Source of the DNA: Crotalaria pallida | Taxonomy: Eukaryota > Streptophyta > Magnoliopsida > Fabales > Fabaceae | DNA: 64,000 bases | NCBI GenBank assembly: GCA_037953625.1 | Contig: CM075649.1 | Location: forward strand, 100,631,290-100,695,289 | Direction of reading: 5' to 3' | Shown: piece after piece, positions 34,308 to 44,328 of the stretch | Layout of the letters: each line of letters opens with the position of its first letter | How positions within the stretch are numbered: position 1 is the stretch's first letter | The notes under the pieces: model-generated | What the model was told of the DNA's origin: nothing | The model's input: only the letters and a program-made list of their open reading frames with translations | Database searches by the model: none | Translations under genes and position numbers: made by a program

Positions 34308-34506
34308 ACTCGAGTGTTCTACATAGTACTCGAGTGTTCTTCAGATTTTACCAAATTACTCGAGTGTTCTTCATGATACTCGAGTGTTCTTCATTTTTTC
34401 CAAATTACTCGAATATTCTTAATGATACTCGAGTGTTCTTCATTTTCCAGAAATTCATGTTTCAATTTTGGGTCGAATACTCGAGTATCAACCCCAATAC
34501 TCGACT
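34308..34506. promoter_or_regulatory. Distal array of paired ACTCGAGT sites (B 3' LTR)
   Basis: Starts at 34308/34328, 34358/34378, 34407 (ACTCGAAT)/34427, and 34479/34499 (ACTCGACT). All four pairs have 20-bp spacing. This array is about 900 bp downstream of the TATA box in element sense, so it is intronic or transcribed and not promoter-proximal. Each pair could also fold as an 8-bp stem with a 12-base loop. Confidence 0.75.
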
Positions 34507-35138
34507 GTTTTCAGACAGAGAACACTGTAATTTGCATTTTAACATACCATTTTCAATTCTAGCAAATTCTAATCCAATCCAATGATCAATAAAGCTTACA
34601 TTATACATGTTAAACATGTTCCAACACAGAAACCACCAATTATTATATTGAATCAAATCTGAGCAACAATTATGCATAAAACACATTTTTAACAACTCAA
34701 CATATCAAATTCAGTTCCAACCACTTTTGGCATGAAAACAACTTGCATATAGCTCACATGCAACATATAGAACTTGCTCAGAACCATTTTAGAGTGCAGG
34801 TTGGTCTCCAAACCAATTTCCCTATTCCAACTAAGCCCTTAGAGCCTCTTGGTGGCTCTCTAATCAAATGCATGCAATTTAAACTCTATCTAGTGAATAG
34901 AGAGATTCCCCCTTACCTCTTAGATGTGAATCAACAGAGACTTTACCCCAAACTTAGCTTCCAAGCTGAATTCCCCAAAATCCACACTGAAACAGAGCAG
35001 TTTCAGCAGAGCACCCAGATTGAATTGGTTGATGCATGAAACAGCCATAAAAATCGGGGAAATTAGTCTCTATATACTCTCTACAATTCATACTAGCTAA
35101 AGAAACAAGATTCACATGGGGAGGTTATCTGAGCTTAC

Positions 35139-35400
35139 CAGAATCAGGCTCCAAAGTAAGCTCCAGGAACTTGAGACAGCCAACCAACTCCAACTTCTAA
35201 GCTTCGATTCTTCCAATCTACGAACTCTCAGCTCATAATCTTGGTATATTTGTGAAGCCCTGAATGTGAGCTTCACAATGGTGTATAGTTTGTGGTTCGA
35301 ATCAACCCAGAGAGGGAGAATCGATTGAATCAATTCAGGAACCCTAACTTAATCAACACACCCAAACTTTGCCAAATCCTTCACGAATTCGGTGTTGATT
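35139..35400 (-). other. Candidate leader exon of the B LTR gene
   Basis: From the expected start below the TATA box (35404-35410) to a consensus donor CTG/GTAAGCTC with the exon ending at 35139. The same donor context occurs in C (exon end 61718). A second conserved donor-like AGAG/GTAAGGG lies at about 34917 in B and 61493 in C, so a middle exon is possible. The frame in the leader encodes no recognised protein. Confidence 0.4.
35251..35277 (-). other. Leader hairpin of the B LTR (copy 1)
   Basis: Arms 35251-35258 and 35270-35277 (8 bp) with an 11-base loop that reads CACATTC on the element strand. C has the equivalent with one base pair changed on both arms (G-C to A-U). It lies 130-155 bases after the TATA box. 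Confidence 0.6.
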
Positions 35401-35403
35401 GGT

Positions 35404-35568
35404 TTTTATAGACTTCAATGGAGTACATGCACGACGACACGACCTCCATGGACGTGGAAGAGTACTGATTCCGTGTCAACGAGACGAACTCGTTGGTGGT
35501 GACTCACCAAACGCACTAACTCGTCAACTCTGACCAGAATACTCGAGTGTTTCCAAAACTACTCGAGT
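35404..35568 (-). promoter_or_regulatory. B LTR promoter module (copy 1): TATA box and upstream ACTCGAGT pair
   Basis: Minus-strand CTATAAAAACC at 35401-35411. Palindromes at 35541-35548 and 35561-35568 lie about 130-160 bp upstream, 20 bp apart. In C the distance from the TATA box to the nearest site is the same to within one or two bases. Confidence 0.65.
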
Positions 35569-35808
35569 ATTTTGACCAGTTTTTGAAAAATATAATTTTT
35601 ATTTTCCTTCCCTCCAAAATCTTTCTAAAATCACTTCAAGGTCCCCAAACAGGGACTAATGTGAAAATATTCATTTTCTCATGTTAAAATTCTTTAATAT
35701 CATCTTTCATAATAAATTACATGAAATCAAGACTAAAAATAATTAATTATAAATAAACTTTATAATTAACATTTTATTAATCAGGGGTTAAAAATCAGGG
35801 ATGTTACA

Positions 35809-35821
35809 CTCTTCCCCACTT
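35809..35821 (-). other. Polypurine tract of element B
   Basis: The minus strand reads AAGTGGGGAAGAG directly before the 3' LTR. Confidence 0.8.
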
Positions 35822-37993
35822 AAAAGGAATTTCGTCCCCGAAATTCTTCTTTAAAAGTTCTATAATTTCCAAAGTTACACAAAAAGTTGTTCTGGTGTTA
35901 TATATATATATATATTTTCAAAATATAGTTAGGAAGAACCCTTCCCCACTTAAAAGGAATTTTCTTATACTTTTTCAAACTTTCTGATCCAAAACCTTTC
36001 ACAAAAAAATATTTCAATTTAGCCTTTTCTCAAATAAAGCTTTTGCATTCCAAAACATATACAAATCCTTGTTTCTCATAAAAGGGTTTGCTTGAACTTC
36101 CTCAAAAATTACCTTGTAATTCCTTCAAATGAAATCTTTTGACTAAAAACTTTTTCGAATAACACCTTTAAAATATATATATATATATATATACTCCTCA
36201 ATTAAAACATTTTCCAAAGATCCTTTTTGAGGAAAACCCCGTCCCGTTGCGCACTCTGATCACTCGGCACGAGTAGGGAAATATTCGTATGACTTCATTT
36301 CTTAATAGTTGTAAACATCAGGGTGATCAGTCCTAATATTTAAACTATCAGTAATGAAATCATCCCTTTCAGATATAATCTTACTCAAGAAAGACTATAC
36401 GATTTACCTTTAAGTTAGATGAACTTAAAGATTAAGAGTATTATTATCACTATCAGACTTATTCAGATAGCCAAGTTCTAGAGAAACTTCCGTTGGGGAG
36501 ACAAATACTTGTCCTATCCCGGTGGTTCTTAATCTCTCTAGTCTTAACTGATCTTCCTCTTTCTGTAGTGCCCAAAGACATTTATCACATCCAATTGTAA
36601 TAAGGGTTTTGATCACAGAAATTCAAGTTAAAGGCTTGTTTAGATTTTCAAATTTGCAGAACGATTTAATTAACGCAATCGAAAACATTTGACTACGTTA
36701 ATTCAAATCGGCGAAGGATTAACTTAGACTACCCACATTCGAATCTAGCTCGCATCCCAGCAGGATGGAAGACTCTTCCACTCTTGATTTACCGGTTAAC
36801 CATTCCTTCCTTGAATTTCCCCCTTCAAACAATCCGGTGAGTAAGGCTTCATTTCCTTGCGACCGTAATCAAATATCCCTTTCAGTACATCACTATATCG
36901 TCCGTGATGATGCACCTTACCTTCTCAACTGAAAATTGGCAACTAAATCCTTTCCGTCGAATTTTTAGTTACTTTTATGCAATTGAGGTTTCCTTAACAT
37001 CCTATGCATGAAATTCTGGTTCCCATCATTAATTCACTTATAAGCTTCCTATGCGTTCCTCATCCTCCATACCAATTCTACACATACTTGCTAGTGTCAG
37101 GAATCCCTTGTTCCTCAATGATTGACAACTGGTTTGAAGTTCAAACATCATTCTTTTCCCGACTCCGCATGTTTGAATCTTCTATTAAAATTGCAACGAA
37201 ACATACTTCTCCGATCCTTTGAACTTGGCAATGTATTCCCCGAGATTCGTATTGCCCTACCTTATTTCAACAATTTAATCTCTTTGATCTTTCAAAACTT
37301 CATCCTTGAGTGATTCCCAAGTGACATGCCAATCCTTTGCTTCTAATATCATATTTACAAAATTCCATTGTGATTTGCAACCTTCCCTTCTTACATATCG
37401 TCGGTCTATTTGTATCATCAAGGTCAAACCAATTAGACTCCTTAAAACACTTCCTTAATCCCCATAAAGCTCCCACGAGTTGCCTTTCTGCCCCTTGTGG
37501 TTGTTTCCTCATTTGCTTTGTCGTAACGACGACAGAGTCTCCGATCATAAGCCTTTAAAATTCTGTCCGTCGACATTGTCCCTTGTTCAACTCCTCCTCT
37601 CGGTTGAACAATTACTTCGACTCTCCAGGGTCATTAACGTTTAAAGCGTAGTGACGCGAGGAAAGGCCTCGAGCCCTCACAACAATCATGATCGTTGCAA
37701 AGCTCAAGTCATGCGCCAAGTGTATCACCTTGTATATTCAATCCCTTTGATGCATACACACATCTACCTTTCTTTCATAAAACTACTTCCTTCCAAGTCC
37801 CGTTCTCGACACATGAAAGTATGCTCCAATACTTTAGCATGAATCAAGTAGGAGTAACACAGGAGGAAATGTTAACCTTCCCAAATCGCATCCAAAGGTG
37901 AATAAGGGTGATAGATCAAATTCAACTTAGTGTCGTGATCGAATACCTCGACACTTTAATCTAAACAGACTTTAGAAACAAATTTGGGTAATT
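35822..37993 (-). other. Element B internal region without recognisable coding
   Basis: Where pol should be, no ORF or enzyme motif is visible on either strand. The first 30 bases (GGAATTTCGTCCCCGAAATTC on plus) correspond to the codons for the usual pol C-terminal GDEI motif next to the polypurine tract, the only pol relic. TA-dinucleotide runs lie at 35900-35914 and 36172-36194. The rest is unassigned AT-rich sequence. Confidence 0.65.
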
Positions 37994-39160
37994 TCATAGG
38001 GTCTCTAAATTAAAATAATTAGGTGAATCCATCTTCAACCTAATCTCACATTCACAATGAGCAAAAGAATGGGTAACTCCCAAATTGAACACAGTCATAC
38101 AAAGTTGGTCTTTAAATAAAGGGTTACCTTGCACGAGGTCAGGAGATTGGGTAACTTCTGCTCTATTCAGGGTACACACTTTGCCTTGAGTCTTTGGTTT
38201 GCTAGCAAATCTGGTGTGGTTACTTTTCACAGACTCTTTGCAGTAACGTGCAATATGACCCTGTTTTCCACAATTGAAGCAATTACTTGTTGCCCAGCAG
38301 ATCCTTCCATAATGATGATGCTTACACTTCTCACAGTAAGGAGCATTACTGCGAGACTTAACCCCATCCTTAACTTCAACTCTTCCTTTGCCTCAATTCT
38401 GATCCCAATATGGACCCGTATTCCGAAGATCAAATCTTTTCTTTCTTTGTGGTCCATAACTCGGCCGGTTAGTCTTTGCTTGATCAGCTAGTACTTCCGC
38501 CTTCTTATCATCCTCATACATTCGACACATATCTACCAACGTAGGAAAACTTTGAATCTTCTGATAAATGAAAACAGATTTCAGTTCAGGTTTCAAACCA
38601 CTTTCAAACTTGATGCATTTGCTCCTTTCATCGGGGTTGTTTTGATAATATGGAGAGTACTTCATCAGTTCCTCGAACTTAGCTGCGTACTCACCTACAC
38701 TCATGTCTCCTTGCTTTAATTGCAGAAACTCAATTTCCTTTTTCCTTCTTAAGTCTTCCAGGAAATATTTATTGAGAAACTTTTCCGTAAACACACCCCA
38801 ATTAATATCCCTTCCTTTATAGTGCAGGAGCTGAACTGTGTGATTCCATCAGTTCTCCGCCTCGTCTTCTAACATATAAACTGCATATGCCATCTTCTGA
38901 GTCTCAATGCAGTCTAATGTTCTAAAGATCTTATCCATAGTACGAATCCACTTATTAGCCTCCTTAGGCTTAAATCCTCCTTCGAACTTAGGTGGATTAC
39001 AACTTCTAAAACCTGCCAAACTCTTAGTTTCCGAATTACCAACGTTATATTGATGAGGCGGTTGTTGGGATTGTTGTTGTTGCCATTGATGCATAGATTC
39101 CATCACAGCGGTGATTCTTTCTAATATCGCATCGGTGCGATTTTGATTTCTAGTCGTCAT
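37994..39160 (-). pseudogene. gag: Element B Gag with truncated protease start
   Basis: From ATG 39160 the frame reads MTTRNQNRTDAILERITAVM, a Gln-rich stretch and the chromovirus Gag core (NPPKFEGGFKPKEANKWI, KMAYAVYMLEDEAEN). A TGA where Trp is expected (38849-38851) interrupts it, then it continues VFTEKFLNKYFLEDLRRKKE and VGEYAAKFEELMKYSP. A second TGA at 38393-38395 follows, then a CCHC knuckle CFNCGKQGHIARYC, and it ends in a protease-like segment with NLGVTHSF where active elements have a DxGA/S-THSF site, so the catalytic Asp is lost. It stops at 37994. All segments are in one frame. Confidence 0.85.
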
Positions 39161-39399
39161 AATAGACCTGCGCTATTGCTCATGGTCACATACGATGGAC
39201 TAAGAAACATTCTCCACACAACCTATCCTAAGGTCATAACAATAGTTTTCAACAATGCATACAATTTCCACAATGTATCAATTGCTCCATTTGAGCAAGA
39301 TAATAGTATTCAAAACAATAAATATGCCCGATGGAAACCTACTTGATGTTGATGACTACCATTCTGGAGCTACTTCCACTACTACAGGATCTGACTTTT
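39161..39399 (-). other. Element B leader between PBS and gag
   Basis: About 240 bp of non-coding sequence between the PBS and the gag start. It would be expected to hold the packaging signal; no specific structure was identified. Confidence 0.5.
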
Positions 39400-39411
39400 G
39401 CTCTGATACCA
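39400..39411 (-). other. Primer binding site of element B (initiator tRNA-Met)
   Basis: The minus strand reads TGGTATCAGAGC, five bases from the 5' LTR. Confidence 0.88.
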
Positions 39412-40174
39412 CTGAGTGTAACGCACTCAAAATAACCCAAGTAATTAATACAAAATGAATACTATTACTTGAGAATATATGGACTTGTAAAATGTTAGAA
39501 AATATTGGATTCAAAATTTTCTTTTATATTTTCCAAATAGTCCGGTGCACAAACCCAAAACATAGGATGTTTGGATAATAGTTTACGTATTACTTTTAAA
39601 ATCGAATTCGGCATTTACTTTCCTCAAAAGGTAATTTCGCAAATCTTGGATAGCATTCTCTTTGAGGATAAATGTACTCTATTTCATATAAAGGAACTCA
39701 AGTATTGCCATCCAGTTTTCGTCTAGCCAAGCGATACCATTTCCAAAATGTCATAGCCGAATTCTTTCAAATCAATATCAGAGTAAGCGGAAATATCAGG
39801 ACTATGTAATAGACTTTAGTATATGGATTTTATTTATATCAAAAGGTACGTAATACATAGTCCGACGGTAAGGATCTCCAAAATCCCAGAACAAGTCCAT
39901 AAGGCTATGTATTTATATGTACATCAAAATAGACCATGGCTCCAGAGTTTTCAAAAGAAATTCCCACAATATATAAAACTCCCAAAGCTGGTCTCATAGC
40001 ACTGGTCGTGGCAGTAGTAGTAGAAGTCTCCAAGAAGTAGCAGCAGCCATCATCCAACATCAGCATCAGCAGCTAATCTTCTCCACAGCATCCATCACAC
40101 CGGATCCTTGATCCTCATCATTTACCTTATGCACATACCTAGGGATCATCGCCTCTCCATTGACTCCCGATAGA

Positions 40175-40609
40175 TTAAACGACAAGCTCGTTTCCGCTCT
40201 CGTATTCGTCAGGATCCTCCTTGATCTTATTTAAAGGAGTAATTACCCTACCACTGGGTACAAGGTCTGATGAAAACGGGACCTTAATAGGACTCCTTGA
40301 AATAGACGGGGAAGTCTCCTCTCGAATGACTCTAAGAGAAAAAGGGTATGAGCGGGTAGGTTCGAATTGAAAACTGTTAGACAAGCGAGCTGGTCGAGTG
40401 GGAGATGATCCATGGTAAGTATAAAAAGTAGATACATGCATAGCGTATATGATGGGAATCCTAGACCTACGAGGATGTGACCGAACCAGTGGATTAGGGT
40501 GATCGAAGGTAACCACTATCTCACCCTCATACACTACTCGGCAATCCTCGCAGATCCATTTGCCACTAAGAAGTGGGCGGACCTCGATGCAAGCGATGTA
40601 ATGCGACAT
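40175..40609 (-). CDS. LTR-encoded conserved protein of unknown function (B 5' LTR)
   Basis: 144 codons from ATG 40609 (MSHYIACIEVRPLLSGKW), differing from the 3' LTR copy at only a few residues and without any stop or frameshift. At several differing positions this copy carries the residue also found in C (for example ACIE against ASIE). The conserved core is HPNPLVRSHPRRSRIPIIYA and FYTYHGSSPTRPAR. It would be in the 5' leader of the genomic RNA, before the PBS and gag, and could be translated from a spliced mRNA. Function unknown. Confidence 0.6.
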   Translation of the reverse strand: MSHYIACIEVRPLLSGKWICEDCRVVYEGEIVVTFDHPNPLVRSHPRRSRIPIIYAMHVSTFYTYHGSSPTRPARLSNSFQFEPTRSYPFSLRVIREETSPSISRSPIKVPFSSDLVPSGRVITPLNKIKEDPDEYESGNELVV

Positions 40610-40918
40610 TACCTACAAGGGCATAGGGGTAAGCAAATCTATACACATAATCAATAGAGCTTAAATGTAGAAGTGATCATGATTATGCACATATAACCCC
40701 AAATCAATTAACAGCCATGATTAACACTTAGTAGCACTTAATGCAGATACGACATTCATACTCATTCTTAATATCAAACCTTAGCTCAAATAAGTTTAAG
40801 TGGCATGATTCCTGACATTCTTCTCTTTCTGAGATTCTCCATATAATGTCCTCACGGACGCCAATCCAATACCACAATGCATTTCCAAATCACGAATACG
40901 TTACCAAAGCGTATGGCG

Positions 40919-41340
40919 TACTAGCTCGGAAGTGATAAAAACGTCACACTACCTGGTGAACGTCACGTCGCCCAAGGACGTAAACCTATCACTTCTCAAC
41001 ATACAATGGGTGTGATAAAAAATGTCACCACATCTGATGAACGTCACGTCGCCTAAGGACGTAAACCTTATCACTTGTGATACATGACAGAGGTGATAAA
41101 CAACGTCACCATGTCTGATGAACGTCACGTCGCCTAAGGACGTTAACCTTATCACTTGTGTGCACCACACCCTTCTCAACAAACAACGGGTGTGATAAAA
41201 AACGTCACCACATCTGATGAACGTCACGTCGCCTAAGGACGTAAACCTTATCACTTGTGATACACGACAGAGGTGGTAAACAACGTCACCATGTCTGATG
41301 GACGTCACGTTGCCAAAACGTAAACCTTACCACTTGTGTG
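40919..41340. repeat. Minisatellite of hairpin-forming units (B 5' LTR)
   Basis: Five units corresponding one to one with those at 33391-33810. Unit number is unchanged since insertion. Confidence 0.85.
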
Positions 41341-41835
41341 CAACACACCGTTGAACCATCAAATCAACAGTATACCACATACTGTCCACATTACCAAAAT
41401 GTGTCATTGAGCTAGCCACACGACTATGCCTGGAACGTAGTCCATAATACCAACATCGATGTGCACATTTCATCACCAAGACGAACATCCAACGTTCGCA
41501 GCAACCAATGCTGGTCACATTACCAAAATGTGACTACAGGCAAGTCATAACCAAATTGGTATTCCCAAAGGTCCTTCAAATGTTATCATAACATGGTAAA
41601 CGATCTAGCATTCAAACTCCTCACTTAAAGAATTGATTGGGATATCTCAATTGTATAATGTGCCACCCGAGCAACGTTATGACGTGCCACCCGAGCAACG
41701 TCCCGTCATCCAAACGGAACAGTCACATCATCAATCAATTTCTTTCAAGTTTTAGATCGCTTGGATTATTGTCATTTAAGTATTGATCAATGGTTCAGAA
41801 TTGAAAATGGTATTTCTAATAGTTTGAGTAAAACT

Positions 41836-42034
41836 ACTCGAGTGTTCTACATAGTACTCGAGTGTTCTTCAGATTTTACCAAATTACTCGAGTGTTCTTC
41901 ATGATACTCGAGTGTTCTTCATTTTTTCCAAATTACTCGAGTATTCTTAATGATACTCGACTGTTCTTCATTTTCCAGAAATTCATGTTTCAATTTTGGG
42001 TCGAATACTCGAGTATCAACCCCAATACTCGACT
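41836..42034. promoter_or_regulatory. Distal array of paired ACTCGAGT sites (B 5' LTR)
   Basis: Starts at 41836/41856, 41886/41906, 41935/41955 (ACTCGACT) and 42007/42027 (ACTCGACT). All pairs are 20 bp apart. Confidence 0.75.
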
Positions 42035-42778
42035 GTTTTCAGACAGAGAACACTGTAATTTGCATTTTAACATACCATTTTCAATTCTAGCCAATTCTAA
42101 TCCAATCCAATGATCAATAAAGCTTACATTATACATGTTAAACATGTTCCAACACAGAAACCACCAATTATTATATTGAATCAAATCTGAGCAACAATTA
42201 TGCATAAAACACATTTTTAACAACTCAACATATCAAATTCAGTTCCAACCACTTTTGGCATGAAAACAACTTGCATATAGCTCACATGCAACATATAGAA
42301 CTTGCTCAGAACCATTTTAGAGTGCAGGTTGGTCTCCAAACCAATTTCCCTATTCCAACTAAGCCCTTAGAGCCTCTTGGTGGCTCTCTAATCAAATGCA
42401 TGCAATTTAAACTCTATCTAGTGAATAGAGAGATTCCCCCTTACCTCTTAGATGTGAATCAACAGAGACTTTACCCCAAACTTAGCTTCCAAGCTGAATT
42501 CCCCAAAATCCACACTGAAACAGAGCAGTTTCAGCAGAGCACCCAGATTGAATTGGTTGATGCATGAAACAGCCATAAAAATTGGGGAAATTAGTCTCTA
42601 TATACTCTCTACAATTCATACTAGCTAAAGAAACAAGATTCACATGGGGAGGTTATCTGAGCTTACCAGAATCAGGCTCCAAAGTAAGCTCCAGGAACCT
42701 GAGACAGCCAACCAACTCCAACTTCTAAGCTTCGATTCTTCCAATCTACGAACTCTCAGCTCATAATCTTGGTATATT

Positions 42779-42805
42779 TGTGAAGCCCTGAATGTGAGCT
42801 TCACA
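42779..42805 (-). other. Leader hairpin of the B LTR (copy 2)
   Basis: 8-bp arms 42779-42786 and 42798-42805, identical to copy 1. Confidence 0.6.
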
Positions 42806-42930
42806 ATGGTGTATAGTTTGTGGTTCGAATCAACCCAGAGAGGGAGAATCGATTGAATCAATTCAGGAACCCTAACTTAATCAACACACCCAAACTTTGC
42901 CAAATCCTTCACGAATTCGGTGTTGATTGG

Positions 42931-43096
42931 TTTTTATAGACTTCAATGGAGTACATGCACGACGACACGACCTCCATGGACGTGGAAGAGTACTGATTCC
43001 GTGTCAACGAGACGAACTCGTTGGTGGTGACTCACCAAACGCACTAACTCGTCAACTCTGACCAGAATACTCGAGTGTTTCCAAAACTACTCGAGT
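42931..43096 (-). promoter_or_regulatory. B LTR promoter module (copy 2)
   Basis: TATA box at 42931-42938 and the ACTCGAGT pair at 43069-43076 and 43089-43096, as in the 3' LTR. Confidence 0.65.
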
Positions 43097-43714
43097 ATTT
43101 TGACCAGTTTTTGAAAAATATAATTTTTATTTTCCTTCCCTCCAAAATCTTTTTAAAATCACTTCAAGGTCCCCAAACAAGGACTAATGTGAAAATATTC
43201 ATTTTCTCATATTAAAATTCTTTAATATCATCTTTCATAATAAATTACATGAAATCAAGACTAAAAATAATTAATTATAAATAAACTTTATAATTAACAT
43301 TTTATTAATCAGGGGTTAAAAATCAGGGATGTTACAGTTTAATCACTTAAGGGATTAAGGGTTATGAAATTGAATAATAAACGGTAATTACACAAGAAGG
43401 ATCTAGTAATTACCACCTCTGGAATTGTTCTTGATTTAATGGAAAATAGAAATTAATAATTAGTAACTACGGTCCTACAATGAAACCATGTTCCTAGCCT
43501 TCTCCACAATTGTTCTCAATACCTTTTATTTTCTGTTTTGTTATTTAATTAATTCTGCACTCTCAAATTTAATAAAGCAAACTCAAGTTTCACTAGTAAT
43601 TACGATTTGCCTAGAATTATTAGAAACAATTTGTAATCCCCGAGTGGAACGATAATTTACTTACTCTTTATTACTTGCTGACCCGGTAAACTTGTCGGTA
43701 GTCCAACAAGTTTT

Positions 43715-43731
43715 TGGCGCCGTTGTTGGGG
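43715..43731 (+). other. Primer binding site of D copy 2 (tRNA-Asp, Athila type)
   Basis: TGGCGCCGTTGTTGGGG six bases after the LTR end at 43708. This form, close to TGGCGCCGTTGCCGGGG, is typical of Athila elements. Confidence 0.85.
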
Positions 43732-43869
43732 ATTGAAATTCGATTGTAGTAATTGTTAGGTATTTTTTTGTAGTTACTTGTGCAATTTGAAATGTATAAT
43801 ATTAATTACATGAGGATTTAGAATTGGATAACTTTGTTTTGACTTCACCTCCTCTTACTTATGATGTAA

Positions 43870-44328
43870 ATGCCTCGATTGATGTCGTTGACGTACGATA
43901 TGTATTTCGCTGTGTTTAAGAAACTTTTCATAGAGGAATGGGTACAAAAGTTTCCCATTAAGGAAGACCAAAATACTAATTTCTCTAAAAACTTAGAGGA
44001 AAAAGAAAGTAAGGTGCGACATGAGGTAGTAGAGGTGAAACAAAATAAAACAATAGAGGGTAGGACAATAGTAGAGGAATTTGGTTCATCCTTACATGTT
44101 GAATTTTCTGAACTTAAAAATTGTGTTAAATCTCTTACATGTTTGGATGATTCAAAATATTTCTATTATGTTCAACCTTTGAGCTTTCATGATATTTTTC
44201 TTAATCATCAGCATAATTCATTGTTGTACCATGGGATGAACTTCCTTACTCCACCATCATCCATGTGCTATCCCATGGGATGTGGGAATAACTTGTTACT
44301 GCGGCATCACATGGGAATTGTGCTATAA
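43870..44328 (+). pseudogene. D copy 2: unknown-protein ORF, damaged
   Basis: An open frame of 152 codons. The first codons are out of frame with the ancestral start: the true N-terminus EDLELDNFVLTSPPLTYD is encoded at about 43810-43890 in another frame. The middle is intact (FIEEWVQKFPIKEDQNTNFS, NLEEKESKVRHEVVEVKQ, CLDDSKYFYYVQPLSFHDIF, NSLLYHGMN). After GMN a deletion of about 170 bp relative to copy 1 joins to the Pro-Pro-Ser-Ser C-terminal region out of frame. I know no family for this protein. Charged helices followed by a hydrophobic/aromatic module are all that can be said. Confidence 0.6.

Larger units (their letters stand above)
31885..35808 (-). repeat. Element B 3' LTR (3924 bp)
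   Basis: Near-identical to 39417-43336. In element sense from 35808: ACTCGAGT pair, TATA box, leader hairpin, two conserved donor-like sites, a distal ACTCGAGT array, the minisatellite, the ORF, then the end at 31885. Confidence 0.92.
31885..43336 (-). mobile_element. Element B: Tekay-like retrotransposon with long gene-carrying LTRs and gag only
   Basis: LTRs of 3924 and 3920 bp (TGTAAC...GTTACA) surround a 3.6-kb internal region with an initiator-Met PBS (39411 to 39400) and polypurine tract (35821 to 35809), giving minus orientation. Flanks give GTTTA on both sides if the LTR is extended by one base. The internal region has a degenerate gag and the start of a dead protease; RT, RNase H and integrase are absent. 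Each LTR contains a conserved ORF, a hairpin-forming minisatellite and paired ACTCGAGT sites. Confidence 0.88.
39417..43336 (-). repeat. Element B 5' LTR (3920 bp)
   Basis: Same layout as 31885-35808: ORF 40175-40609, minisatellite 40919-41340, distal palindrome array 41836-42034, hairpin 42779-42805, TATA 42931-42938, palindrome pair 43069-43096. D sequence resumes at 43337. Confidence 0.92.
30718..43708 (+). repeat. D shared middle LTR, split by element B
   Basis: LTR sequence is 30718-31884 plus 43337-43708, about 1.54 kb. The first dinucleotide TG has become TA; it ends GTCCAACA. It includes GC-rich CGCCCAAGCG-type words (30975-31135), a run of GATAGAAGAT-like repeats (31140-31330) and a CTT run (31555-31577). 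A PBS follows at 43715 and a polypurine tract precedes it, so one LTR joins two internal regions. Confidence 0.82.

Noticed and set aside
36172..36194. TA-repeat as a TATA promoter in the B internal region
   Set aside because: A simple dinucleotide run with no downstream ORF; the LTR TATA box at 35404 fits better.
30718..43708. Treating D copies 1 and 2 as two separate elements with four LTRs
   Set aside because: Only one LTR lies between the two internal regions, carrying a polypurine tract on one side and a PBS on the other.
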